Below are positions 9,741-18,479 of a stretch of DNA of 20,776 nt, in pieces; the first letter of the stretch is position 1, and each line of letters starts with the position of its first letter. The translations under genes and the position numbers were made by a program. The notes under the pieces were generated by a model that ran no database searches, was not told the origin of the DNA, and saw only the letters and a list, made by a program, of their open reading frames with translations. This DNA is from Paulinella micropora (lineage: Eukaryota; Cercozoa; Imbricatea; Euglyphida). Location of the stretch: positions 908,122 through 928,897 of the forward strand of contig BJOX01000055.1 in the NCBI GenBank assembly GCA_009731375.1. The letters are read 5' to 3'.

Positions 9741-9862
9741 AAGTGTTGGAACTGCCTTTGCGGGGGTGTCATTAGAGCTTATCGTCAATTCTTCGTACTC
9801 CCCTCACGGGTGAGACGATGGAGGCGCATGTGCAGAAATGCATCAGCCATTGACAGAGAAGC

Positions 9863-10307
<445 letters not shown>

Positions 10308-10327
10308 CCCTGAAAGGTGTTGGAGAA

Positions 10328-10355
10328 GGGGGTGGGGGGTTTTGAGGGAGAGGGG
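10328..10355 (+). other. G-quadruplex motif, copy A
   Basis: Four G tracts of 5, 6, 3 and 4 bases with loops of 1, 6 and 3. C-rich CCCCACCCCCACCCCCACC follows at about 10371-10389, so a G/C hairpin is an alternative fold. The motif is kept at 13276-13304. Confidence 0.75.
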
Positions 10356-10400
10356 AAATGAAAATTGTGTACCCCACCCCCACCCCCACCTACAATTTCC

Positions 10401-10868
10401 GGACCCCTGTCGGAATAAATCATGGTTTGTGGGAACCAGGAGGAGTTGGGAGCTCATATTTGCAGGGTGGCTAGCCGCAGACTCGATCTTGATGCTGATA
10501 TAGTTTTTTTGAAATTCACGCATATATTTGCGTTAGGGGAGTCCTGAATGCCAAAATTCCCTTTTTTTTTCGCACCCCTGTCGGAATAAATCACGGTTTG
10601 TGTGAGCCAGGAGGAGTTGGGAGCTCATATTGACAGGGTGGCTAGCCCCAGACTCAGTCTTGATGCTAATATAGTTTCTTTGGAATTCACGCAAAATTTG
10701 TTCGTTAGGGCAGTGTCCTGAATGCGAAAATTCCTTGTTTTTTTAGCTTATTTTCTGCACCCTCGTCGGAATAAATCATGGCTTGTGTGAACCAGGAGGA
10801 GTTGGGAGCTCATATTATCCATCCATCTATCTATCTATCTATCTATCTATCTATATATCTATCTATCC

Positions 10869-10901
<33 letters not shown>

Positions 10902-11093
10902 AATATAAGAGAGAAGTTCTTTCACAGATTTGACGCAGCAACGAGCGGGTTATCTATCTATCTATCTACCTATCTATCTATCTCTCTGTCTATTTATCTA
11001 TCTATCTATATCTATATATATATAATAGAAAAGTCATTTAACAGATTTGACACAGCAACAAGCGGGTTATCTATCTATCTATATATCTATCTG

Positions 11094-11133
<40 letters not shown>

Positions 11134-11411
11134 CCGAGACTCAATCTTGATGCTGATATAGTTTTTCTGAAATTCACGCGAATATTTGCGTTAGGGGAGT
11201 GTCCTGAATGCCAAATTCCTTGTTTTTTTAGCCTATTGGCTGCTCTCCCATCGGAATAATCATGATTTGTGGGAACCAGGAGGAGTTGGGAGCTCATATT
11301 GGCAGGGCGGTTAGCAGCAGACTCGATCTTGATGCTGGTATAATTTTTTTGGAATTCACACAAATATTTGCGTTAGGGGAGTGTCCTGAATGCCAAATTT
11401 CCTTGTTTTTT
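10401..11411 (+). repeat. 170-180 bp tandem units, copy A (four, one interrupted)
   Basis: Units start at about 10401, 10571, 10755 and 11240. Landmarks in each: CACCCCTGTCGGAATAAATC, ACCAGGAGGAGTTGGGAGC, AGACTCGATCTTGATGCTG, GCGTTAGGGGAGTGTCCTG, CCAAATTCCTTG and a T run. The third unit is split by the 10817-11134 insert. Confidence 0.92.
10817..11134 (+). repeat. (TATC)n-rich insert splitting a tandem unit
   Basis: The third unit stops after GAGCTCATATT and resumes at AGACTCAATCTTGATGC (11136). About 22 bases present in the other units are missing. Between lie TATC and TA arrays and two 42-bp copies of a core at 10911-10952 and 11028-11069 (CAGATTTGACRCAGCAAC then RAGCGGGTTA), 117 bp apart. 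Confidence 0.9.
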
Positions 11412-11426
11412 AGCAGTACTTGCCGG

Positions 11427-12002
11427 TGCCTCCGACAATTGAACGTACCCTGTCGACGGGGCAGGGGGAGTTCGGGGGGCCCTTCCTCCGGGAACCCCAG
11501 CCCGGCGATTGTACGTACCCGTTTCGGTGGCGGGTGGCACCCGCACTAGAAAATTGAGGTCTTGTCCCACCAGGCGCCCTCCGGCAATTGAACGTACCCT
11601 GTCGACGGGAAAGGGGGGCTCCAGGGGGCCTCCCCCCGGGAACCCCAGCCCAGCGATTGTACGTACCAGTTTTCGTCGCGGGTGGCACCCATACCAGAAA
11701 ATTGAGGTCTTGTGCCACCAGCCGCCGTTTGCGCACACCAGAGGAAGTTAGCGGCTGTTATTTGGTGTATCTGACACTTCTTGATGAGCTCTCGTCGAAA
11801 ATATAAATAATATTGCGCCGGGTGGCATACAAACAGGAAAATTGAGGTTTTCGCGCCACCAGGCGCCGCTTGCGCACACCAGAGGGAGTTTGAGGCTGAT
11901 GTTTGGTGTACCCGACACCTCTAGGTGCGCTCTCTTCGGAGATCAAAAAGTTTTGGTGGCGGGTGGCACAAAAACCAGATATTCAGGCTTTTGTGCCACC
12001 AG
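11427..12002 (+). repeat. About 140-bp hairpin-bearing units, copy A (four)
   Basis: Units end with a shared GTGCCACCAG-type 3' part at about 11573, 11721, 11862 and 12002. The first two begin AATTGAACGTACCCTGTCGA; the last two begin with a TTGCGCACACCAGAGGRAGT block. Each carries GGGTGGCAC and, about 20-30 bases on, GTGCCACC. In the fourth the stem is 12 bp perfect (11962-11973 with 11989-12000). A fifth unit begins at 12003 and runs into poly-G. Confidence 0.88.
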
Positions 12003-12100
12003 AGCTTACACTTGCGATCTGCTGGTATCTCCGGCAATTGAACGTACCCTGTCGACGGGAAAGGAGGGGTCCGGGGGGCTCTCCCCCCGGGAACCCCAGC

Positions 12101-12102
<2 letters not shown>

Positions 12103-12147
<45 letters not shown>

Positions 12148-12160
12148 CCCCCCCGCGCCC

Positions 12161-12201
<41 letters not shown>

Positions 12202-12203
12202 GG
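12103..12203. repeat. G/C homopolymer run at a gap edge
   Basis: About 41 G, 11 C, GCG, 5 C, about 38 G, then TGG and the gap. It begins right after GAACCCCAGCCC, where the intact unit at 11489 continues with ordinary sequence. Probably a sequencing artefact. Confidence 0.85.
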
Positions 12204-12213
12204 NNNNNNNNNN
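12204..12213. other. Assembly gap (10 N)
   Basis: Ten N at the end of the G run. Confidence 0.99.
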
Positions 12214-12262
12214 CCGCGAAGCGCACCGCAAACCATCCTTTCAGGTGTTGGCGCAGCCCCTA

Positions 12263-12286
12263 GTTATTGTTATTATTATTATTAAT

Positions 12287-12339
<53 letters not shown>

Positions 12340-12386
12340 TACTACTACTACTACTACTACTTATCATTATTATTACCATTATTATT
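12263..12386 (+). repeat. (TTA)n with a short (CTA)n
   Basis: TTA/ATC units, CTA at about 12338-12361, then TTA/ATC again. The 69 bases after it (12387-12455, GTGTCGTCCCCTCAGCGCTG onward) are complex without a recognisable feature. Confidence 0.93.
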
Positions 12387-12454
12387 AGTGTCGTCCCCTC
12401 AGCGCTGCCTACGTCAATCACAAGACGCTCTCCAAGAAAACGCAAGGTTGACCC

Positions 12455-12486
<32 letters not shown>
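12455..12486 (+). repeat. (GAT)n tract
   Basis: About ten GAT units. Confidence 0.95.
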
Positions 12487-12487
<1 letters not shown>

Positions 12488-12790
12488 CTTCTTCTTATTC
12501 TTCTTCTTGCTCTTCTTCTTCTTCTTCTTCTTCTTCTTCTTCTTCTTCTTCTTCTTCGTTTTGCTCTTCTTCTTCTTCTTCTTCTTCTTTTTCTTCTTCT
12601 TCTTCTTCGTTTTCTTCTTCTTCTTCTTCCTCCTCCTCCTCCTCATTCTTCTTCTTCTTCTTCTTCTTCTTCTTCTTCTTCTTCTTCACCTCCTCCTCCT
12701 CCTCCTCTTCTTCTTCTTCTTCTTCTTCTTCTTCTTCTTCTTCTTCTTCTTCTTCTTCGTCTTCGTCTTCTTCTTCTTCTTCGTCTTCTC

Positions 12791-12836
<46 letters not shown>

Positions 12837-12937
12837 TTCTTCTTCTTCTTCTTCTTCTTCTTCTTTTTCTTCTTCTTTTTCTTCTTTTCTTCGTCTTCAT
12901 CGCCTTCGTCTTCTTATTCGTCTTCTTTTTTTTTTTC
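12487..12937 (+). repeat. (CTT)n polypyrimidine tract, about 450 bp
   Basis: TTC/CTT units with CTC blocks and rare G or A (TCG, TTG). One strand is nearly all pyrimidine. Translations read poly-Phe, poly-Leu, poly-Glu, poly-Lys or poly-Arg and are not genes. Confidence 0.96.
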
Positions 12938-12949
12938 TTATTATTATTA

Positions 12950-13012
<63 letters not shown>
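12938..13012 (+). repeat. (TTA)n tract
   Basis: About 25 TTA units leading into the block at 13013. Confidence 0.95.
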
Positions 13013-13185
13013 GGGAGTGTACATAGGCCATCGGTCCCTTTCCATGGGCTGATTGGTATAAAGCTCCTAGAGTAATGTTCTATGCCGTCACTTCCTTTAT
13101 TCCACCGATTGGTGTGGAGACTTTCCTTATGGAATGGAGGACTGGATGCACATGGCCTTTTGGCTCAGCAATTGGCAGACGATAC
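13013..13185 (+). mobile_element. SINE-like element with the shared tail
   Basis: About 170 bp of complex sequence between (TTA)n and (CATA)n-(TTA)n. Its end (GGATGCACATGGCC, TTTTGGCTCAGCAATTGGC, AGACGA) aligns with the tails at 7320-7360, 9816-9856 and 15010-15050. The body (AGGGAGTGTACATAGGCC onward) differs from theirs. I see no clear tRNA boxes, so a truncated or different-headed member is likely. Confidence 0.5.
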
Positions 13186-13198
13186 ATACATACATACA

Positions 13199-13255
<57 letters not shown>
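13186..13255 (+). repeat. (CATA)n then (TTA)n
   Basis: Four CATA units followed by about 18 TTA units, joining the SINE-like tail to composite copy B. Confidence 0.95.
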
Positions 13256-13275
13256 CCCTGAAAGGTGTTGGAGAA

Positions 13276-13304
13276 GGGGGCGCGGGGGTTTTGGGGGAGG
13301 GGGG
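13276..13304 (+). other. G-quadruplex motif, copy B
   Basis: G tracts of 5, 5, 5 and 6 with loops CGC, TTTT and A, at the same place as in copy A although the loops differ. Confidence 0.75.
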
Positions 13305-13350
13305 AAATGAAATTGTGTACCCCCCTCTCCACACCCCCCTCAGCATTTCC

Positions 13351-13704
13351 GCACCCCTGTCGGAATAAATCATGGTTTGTGGGAACCAGGAGGAGTTGGG
13401 AGCTCATATTTGCAGGGTGTCTAGCCTCAGACTCGATGTTGTTGCTGATATAATTTCTTTGGAATTCACGCAGATATTTTGTTAGGGCAGTGTCCTGGAT
13501 GCCAAAATTTCTTTTTTTTTAGCCTTTTTTCTGCTCTCCCATCGGAATAAATCATGGTTTTTGTGAACCAGGAGGAGTTGGGAGCTCATATTGGCAGGGT
13601 GGTTAGCAGCAGACTCGATCTTGATGCTGGTATAACTTTTTTGGAATTCACGTAAATATTTGCGTTTAGAGGAGTGTCCTGAATACCAAATTTCCTTGTT
13701 TTTT
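13351..13704 (+). repeat. 180-bp tandem units, copy B (two)
   Basis: Same landmarks as 10401-11411. The first unit resembles the first unit of copy A. The second (starting CTGCTCTCCCATCGGAATAA) resembles the last unit of copy A, so expansion or loss occurred between fixed end units. Confidence 0.92.
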
Positions 13705-13726
13705 AGCAGTACTTGCCGGTGCCTCC

Positions 13727-14145
13727 GGCAATTGAACCTACCCTGTCGAAGGGGCAGGGGGGGTCCGGGCGGCCCTCCCTCCGGGAAACCAAGTCCTGCA
13801 GCTGTACGCCCGTTTTGGTCGCGGGTGGCACCCACACCAGAAAGTTGAGGTCTTGTGCCACCAGCCGCCGTTTGCGCACACCAGAGGGAGTAAGCGGCTG
13901 TTATTTGGTGTATCTGACACATCTTGATGACCTCTCTTCGAAAATATAAAATTGTGGCGCTGGGTGGCCTAACACCGGGAAATTGAGGTTTTTGCGCCAC
14001 CAGCCGCTGTTTGCGCACACCCGAGGGAGTTGTAGGCTGATGTTTGATGTACCCGACACCTCTAGGTGCGCTCTCTTCGGAGATTAAAAAAGTTTTGGTA
14101 GCGGTTGGCACAAAAACCAGATATTTCAGGCTTTTGTGCCACCAG
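13727..14145 (+). repeat. About 140-bp hairpin-bearing units, copy B (three)
   Basis: Units end near 13864, 14003 and 14145. Inverted GGTGGC and GCCACC arms are kept in the first two. In the third the left arm is GGTTGGCACAAAA, giving a 10-bp stem with a displaced end. A fourth unit starts at 14146 and runs into poly-G at 14233. Confidence 0.87.
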
Positions 14146-14230
14146 AGCTTACACTTGCGTTCTGCTGGTACCTCCGGCAATTGAACATACCCTGTTGACG
14201 GGGAAGGGGGGGTCCGGGGAACCCCAGCCC

Positions 14231-14266
<36 letters not shown>

Positions 14267-14269
14267 CCC

Positions 14270-14837
14270 NNNNNNNNNNNNNNNNNNNNNNNNNNNNNNN
14301 NNNNNNNNNNNNNNNNNNNNNNNNNNNNNNNNNNNNNNNNNNNNNNNNNNNNNNNNNNNNNNNNNNNNNNNNNNNNNNNNNNNNNNNNNNNNNNNNNNNN
14401 NNNNNNNNNNNNNNNNNNNNNNNNNNNNNNNNNNNNNNNNNNNNNNNNNNNNNNNNNNNNNNNNNNNNNNNNNNNNNNNNNNNNNNNNNNNNNNNNNNNN
14501 NNNNNNNNNNNNNNNNNNNNNNNNNNNNNNNNNNNNNNNNNNNNNNNNNNNNNNNNNNNNNNNNNNNNNNNNNNNNNNNNNNNNNNNNNNNNNNNNNNNN
14601 NNNNNNNNNNNNNNNNNNNNNNNNNNNNNNNNNNNNNNNNNNNNNNNNNNNNNNNNNNNNNNNNNNNNNNNNNNNNNNNNNNNNNNNNNNNNNNNNNNNN
14701 NNNNNNNNNNNNNNNNNNNNNNNNNNNNNNNNNNNNNNNNNNNNNNNNNNNNNNNNNNNNNNNNNNNNNNNNNNNNNNNNNNNNNNNNNNNNNNNNNNNN
14801 NNNNNNNNNNNNNNNNNNNNNNNNNNNNNNNNNNNNN
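14270..14837. other. Assembly gap (568 N)
   Basis: Poly-G/C on the left edge and the dispersed repeat on the right. It hides the end of composite copy B and the left part of the 14838 repeat. Confidence 0.99.
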
Positions 14838-15055
14838 ACCCAGTCTCGTGGAGCTCTCACGCGGGGAAGATCAATCATTTGTAGTTGATTTCCTGCAAGG
14901 TAGCCGACACTGTGCGGGTAGTAGGGACTTCCTTTTGGGGCCTTCTATGCAGGATGGTTAGAGTCACTCTTCCCTCCCCAACATACTCACTGTAGTCCCT
15001 GTTGGGTCGAGGATGGAGGCGCATGGCCCTCGGGCTCAGCCATGACAGATCAATA
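14838..15055 (+). mobile_element. Dispersed repeat, copy 2 (partner at 7146)
   Basis: Matches 7146-7362 except one substitution and one base indel. The frame ending at TAG 14959-14961 stays open; the substitution changes Thr to Ser. It runs into ATATATTATTATT, that is (TTA)n, where copy 1 has a longer (TA)n before its TTA. Confidence 0.85.
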
Positions 15056-15057
15056 TA

Positions 15058-15107
<50 letters not shown>
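15056..15107 (+). repeat. (TTA)n tract
   Basis: About 17 TTA units. The next 68 bases (15108-15175) are complex with no recognisable feature. Confidence 0.95.
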
Positions 15108-15111
<4 letters not shown>

Positions 15112-15175
15112 TCTCGTGGTTGTTGTTGTTCATGATAATGGTAATGATTGGCAGAGAACTCAATGCTTGCTATAG

Positions 15176-15317
15176 ATAGACAGACAAACATATAGACAAA
15201 TTCAGACAGACAGACAAACAAACACACAGACAAAAAAAAGACCGAGACATGGACAGATAGGTAGAGAGATAGAAAGATAGAAAGAAAGACAGACATATAG
15301 ATAGATAGATAGATAGG

Positions 15318-15416
<99 letters not shown>

Positions 15417-15425
15417 ACAGATAGC

Positions 15426-15514
<89 letters not shown>

Positions 15515-15523
15515 GGATAGATG

Positions 15524-15599
<76 letters not shown>

Positions 15600-15655
15600 C
15601 GTAGATAGATAGATAGATAGCTAGATAGATAGATAGATAGATAGANNNNNNNNNN

Positions 15656-15725
<70 letters not shown>

Positions 15726-15752
15726 GTAGATAGATAGATAAATAGATAGATC
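15176..15752 (+). repeat. (GACA)n/(GATA)n microsatellite with gap
   Basis: A degenerate GACA/GATA section (15176-15296) grades into nearly pure GATA to 15752, with a 10-N gap at 15646-15655. Rare variants (AACA, GCTA, GATG, GTAG) mark the register. Confidence 0.96.
15646..15655. other. Assembly gap (10 N)
   Basis: Ten N within the GATA array. Confidence 0.99.
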
Positions 15753-15776
15753 GATCTCGATCTGAACTGTTTACTG

Positions 15777-15778
<2 letters not shown>

Positions 15779-15813
<35 letters not shown>
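15779..15813 (+). repeat. (TTA)n tract
   Basis: About 11 TTA units, preceded by a short complex joint (ATCGATCTCGATCTGAACTG). Confidence 0.93.
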
Positions 15814-15815
<2 letters not shown>

Positions 15816-15817
15816 TT

Positions 15818-15924
15818 ATTCTTTTTTTAAAATAATTTCATTCTATTTTTTTATTATAATTTTATTCTTTTTTTATTAATAATTTTATTCTTTTTTTAAA
15901 ATAATTTATTCTATTTTTTTTTTG
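15818..15924 (+). repeat. A/T-only tandem repeat, about 23 bp, five units
   Basis: ATTCTTTTTTT-like starts at 15818, 15840, 15864, 15887 and 15908, followed by AAAATAATTT or ATTAATAATTTT. An (ATTT)n-like section follows to about 16003. Confidence 0.8.
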
Positions 15925-16003
15925 TTAATTTTATTTATTTATTTATTTATTTATTCATTTTTTCATTTATTCATTTATACATTTATTTATTGATTTGTTT
16001 ATT
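15925..16003 (+). repeat. (ATTT)n tract, imperfect
   Basis: ATTT units with CATT and GATT variants. Confidence 0.9.
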
Positions 16004-16031
16004 TTATTACTATTATGTACTTTATTTATCA

Positions 16032-16319
16032 GCGTGTGTGTGCGTGTGTGTGTTTATGTTCTAGTCCATCATCCTGCCCCTTACCCCTCCGCAGTGCATC
16101 GCGAGCATCCTCTCCCTTCCTCTCTGTTGTGTGTGTACGTGTGTGTGTGTGTGTATTTGTTCTAGTCGATGATTCTTACCTCACCCCCAAGCAGTGCATC
16201 GAGAGCATCCTCTCCCTTCCTCTCTGTGTGTATGTGTGTGTGTGTGTATTTGTTATAGTCGATGATTCTTACCTCACCCCCAAGCAGTGCGTCGCGAGCA
16301 TTCTCTCCCTTTCTCTATG

Positions 16320-16363
<44 letters not shown>

Positions 16364-16613
16364 TCTAGTCCATCATCCTGCCCTTGCCCTTCCGCAGTGT
16401 ATCGAGAGCATTCTCTCCCTTCCTCTCTGTTGTGTGTGTGTGTGTGTATTTGTTCTAGTCGATGATTTTGACCTCGCCCCCAAGCAGTGCATCGCGAGCA
16501 TTCTCTCCCTTCCTCTCTAGTGTGTGTGTATGTATGTGTGTGTTTATTTGTTCTAGTCGATGATTCTTACCTCACCCCCAAGCAGTGCATCGAGAGCATC
16601 GTCTCCTTTCTTA
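16032..16613 (+). repeat. Six-copy core plus (GT)n minisatellite, order A-B-B-A-B-B
   Basis: A core of about 65-70 bp starts TTCTAGTC at 16059, 16160, 16253 (TTATAG), 16363, 16453 and 16551, and ends in CTCTCCCTTCCTCTCT-like sequence before a GT-rich spacer of variable length. Copies 1 and 4 (type A) continue CATCATCCTGCCC; copies 2, 3, 5 and 6 (type B) continue GATGATTCTTACCTC or a close variant. Type B has an open frame reading VDDSYLTPKQCI. TTCTAG after a T-rich stretch resembles a splice acceptor and CTCTGTGTG a donor, so a duplicated exon is conceivable, but type A breaks the peptide. Confidence 0.9.
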
Positions 16614-16640
16614 TCCCGGGATGATTCGTGGCAACCTGGT

Positions 16641-16662
16641 CTGTGTGTGTGTGTGTGTGTCT
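16641..16662 (+). repeat. (GT)n tract
   Basis: About ten GT units. GATGATTCGTGGCAACCTGG just before it resembles GATGACTCGAGGAAACCAGG near 16802. Confidence 0.85.
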
Positions 16663-16669
16663 TTGCGTG

Positions 16670-16702
16670 ACAGAGAGAGAGAGAGAGGGAGAGAGAGAGA
16701 TT

Positions 16703-16744
<42 letters not shown>

Positions 16745-16751
16745 AAGAGAG

Positions 16752-16791
<40 letters not shown>

Positions 16792-16800
16792 CCTCTCTCT
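16670..16800. repeat. (GA)n then (CT)n, inverted dinucleotide arms
   Basis: GA dinucleotides to about 16752, then CT dinucleotides from 16753 to about 16800. The arms are complementary over roughly 45 bp with a very small loop. Confidence 0.93.
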
Positions 16801-16843
16801 AGATGACTCGAGGAAACCAGGTGTGAATGGGTGTGTGTATGAG

Positions 16844-16870
16844 AAGGAGAGAGAGAGAGAGGGGGGGGGG

Positions 16871-16913
<43 letters not shown>
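16844..16913. repeat. (GA)n with a 13-G run at a gap edge
   Basis: GA dinucleotides interrupted by G run 16861-16873, continuing to the gap. Confidence 0.93.
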
Positions 16914-17836
16914 NNNNNNNNNNNNNNNNNNNNNNNNNNNNNNNNNNNNNNNNNNNNNNNNNNNNNNNNNNNNNNNNNNNNNNNNNNNNNNNNNNNNNNN
17001 NNNNNNNNNNNNNNNNNNNNNNNNNNNNNNNNNNNNNNNNNNNNNNNNNNNNNNNNNNNNNNNNNNNNNNNNNNNNNNNNNNNNNNNNNNNNNNNNNNNN
17101 NNNNNNNNNNNNNNNNNNNNNNNNNNNNNNNNNNNNNNNNNNNNNNNNNNNNNNNNNNNNNNNNNNNNNNNNNNNNNNNNNNNNNNNNNNNNNNNNNNNN
17201 NNNNNNNNNNNNNNNNNNNNNNNNNNNNNNNNNNNNNNNNNNNNNNNNNNNNNNNNNNNNNNNNNNNNNNNNNNNNNNNNNNNNNNNNNNNNNNNNNNNN
17301 NNNNNNNNNNNNNNNNNNNNNNNNNNNNNNNNNNNNNNNNNNNNNNNNNNNNNNNNNNNNNNNNNNNNNNNNNNNNNNNNNNNNNNNNNNNNNNNNNNNN
17401 NNNNNNNNNNNNNNNNNNNNNNNNNNNNNNNNNNNNNNNNNNNNNNNNNNNNNNNNNNNNNNNNNNNNNNNNNNNNNNNNNNNNNNNNNNNNNNNNNNNN
17501 NNNNNNNNNNNNNNNNNNNNNNNNNNNNNNNNNNNNNNNNNNNNNNNNNNNNNNNNNNNNNNNNNNNNNNNNNNNNNNNNNNNNNNNNNNNNNNNNNNNN
17601 NNNNNNNNNNNNNNNNNNNNNNNNNNNNNNNNNNNNNNNNNNNNNNNNNNNNNNNNNNNNNNNNNNNNNNNNNNNNNNNNNNNNNNNNNNNNNNNNNNNN
17701 NNNNNNNNNNNNNNNNNNNNNNNNNNNNNNNNNNNNNNNNNNNNNNNNNNNNNNNNNNNNNNNNNNNNNNNNNNNNNNNNNNNNNNNNNNNNNNNNNNNN
17801 NNNNNNNNNNNNNNNNNNNNNNNNNNNNNNNNNNNN
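16914..17836. other. Assembly gap (923 N)
   Basis: GA repeat on the left edge and TATC repeat on the right edge. Open frames drawn across it have no meaning. Confidence 0.99.
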
Positions 17837-17898
<62 letters not shown>

Positions 17899-17903
17899 GT
17901 CTG

Positions 17904-17937
<34 letters not shown>

Positions 17938-17949
17938 CATCTATCTATA

Positions 17950-18013
<64 letters not shown>

Positions 18014-18072
18014 CATCCATCCATCCATGTATATATCTATCTCTCTATATATCTACCTGTCGATCTATCTAC

Positions 18073-18112
<40 letters not shown>

Positions 18113-18221
18113 ATATCTATCTATCTATCTATCTGTCTGTCTATCTATCTATCTATCTACCAAACTACCTATATATCTATACCTATCTACCAAACTACCT
18201 ATATATATCTATATCTATCTA

Positions 18222-18228
<7 letters not shown>
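17837..18228 (+). repeat. (TATC)n microsatellite
   Basis: TATC units with TGTC, CATC, TATA and TACC variants. ACCAAACTACCTATATATCT appears twice at about 18159-18178 and 18189-18208. Confidence 0.95.
17897..18024 (+). repeat. 128-bp register duplicate, copy 1
   Basis: The pattern of rare variants (two CTGT, one CCAT, one ATAT, one TTAT, then CCAT repeats) matches 18363-18490 base for base, with the same spacing of 40, 84 and 116 from the first CTGT. Array length drift alone should have broken this register. Confidence 0.88.
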
Positions 18229-18284
<56 letters not shown>

Positions 18285-18286
18285 AT
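18229..18286. repeat. (TA)n then (GT)n at a gap edge
   Basis: TA dinucleotides to about 18264, GT to about 18284, then the gap. Confidence 0.95.
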
Positions 18287-18308
18287 NNNNNNNNNNNNNN
18301 NNNNNNNN
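18287..18308. other. Assembly gap (22 N)
   Basis: Separates the two TATC arrays. Confidence 0.99.
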
Positions 18309-18369
18309 ATCTATCTATCTATCTATCTATCTATCTATATATCTATCTATCTATCTATCTATCTGTCTG

Positions 18370-18403
<34 letters not shown>

Positions 18404-18415
18404 CATCTATCTATA

Positions 18416-18479
<64 letters not shown>

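Larger units (their letters stand above)
9598..9862 (+). mobile_element. tRNA-derived SINE-like element
   Basis: The head resembles a tRNA. An A-box-like TAGCCCAGTGG lies at 9610-9620 and a B-box-like AGTTCGATTCC at 9650-9660, at the spacing of a tRNA. GACACCG at 9600-9606 can pair with CGGTGCC at 9664-9670 except for one A-C mismatch, and ACCA follows. The D, anticodon and T arms do not fold cleanly, so it is a relic and not a tRNA gene. The body holds a 35-bp tandem duplication. The tail has GATGGAGGCGCATG and CAGCCATTGACAGAG, as in other blocks here, and runs straight into (ATT)n. The structure fits a SINE with a microsatellite tail. Confidence 0.68.
10308..12245 (+). mobile_element. Composite repeat element, copy A
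   Basis: Modules in order: a G-rich then C-rich head starting CCCTGAAAGGTGTTGG; four tandem units of about 170-180 bp (the third interrupted); about 140-bp hairpin-bearing units; a G/C homopolymer run; a gap; and about 30 bp ending CCTTTCAGG. The same module order recurs at 13256-14269. CCTGAAAGG (10309-10317) and CCTTTCAGG (12237-12245) are exact reverse complements, which might be short inverted termini but could be chance. (TTA)n flanks both sides. No coding frame is convincing. Class unknown. Confidence 0.6.
13256..14269 (+). mobile_element. Composite repeat element, copy B (truncated by gap)
   Basis: Starts CCCTGAAAGGTGTTGGAGAA exactly like copy A and keeps the module order, with two tandem units of about 180 bp (13351 and 13531) and hairpin-bearing units (13727-14145). 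It then runs into poly-G (14233-14262) and the 568-base gap. It lacks the TATC insert and two of the tandem units of copy A. Module divergence looks modest, so the two copies differ mainly by unit number. Confidence 0.6.

Noticed and set aside
11373-11738. Minus-strand 121-codon frame with repeated LNFLVW-type peptides
   Set aside because: It crosses the hairpin-bearing tandem units. The peptide repeats mirror the DNA repeat, both strands are open, and no domain is recognisable.
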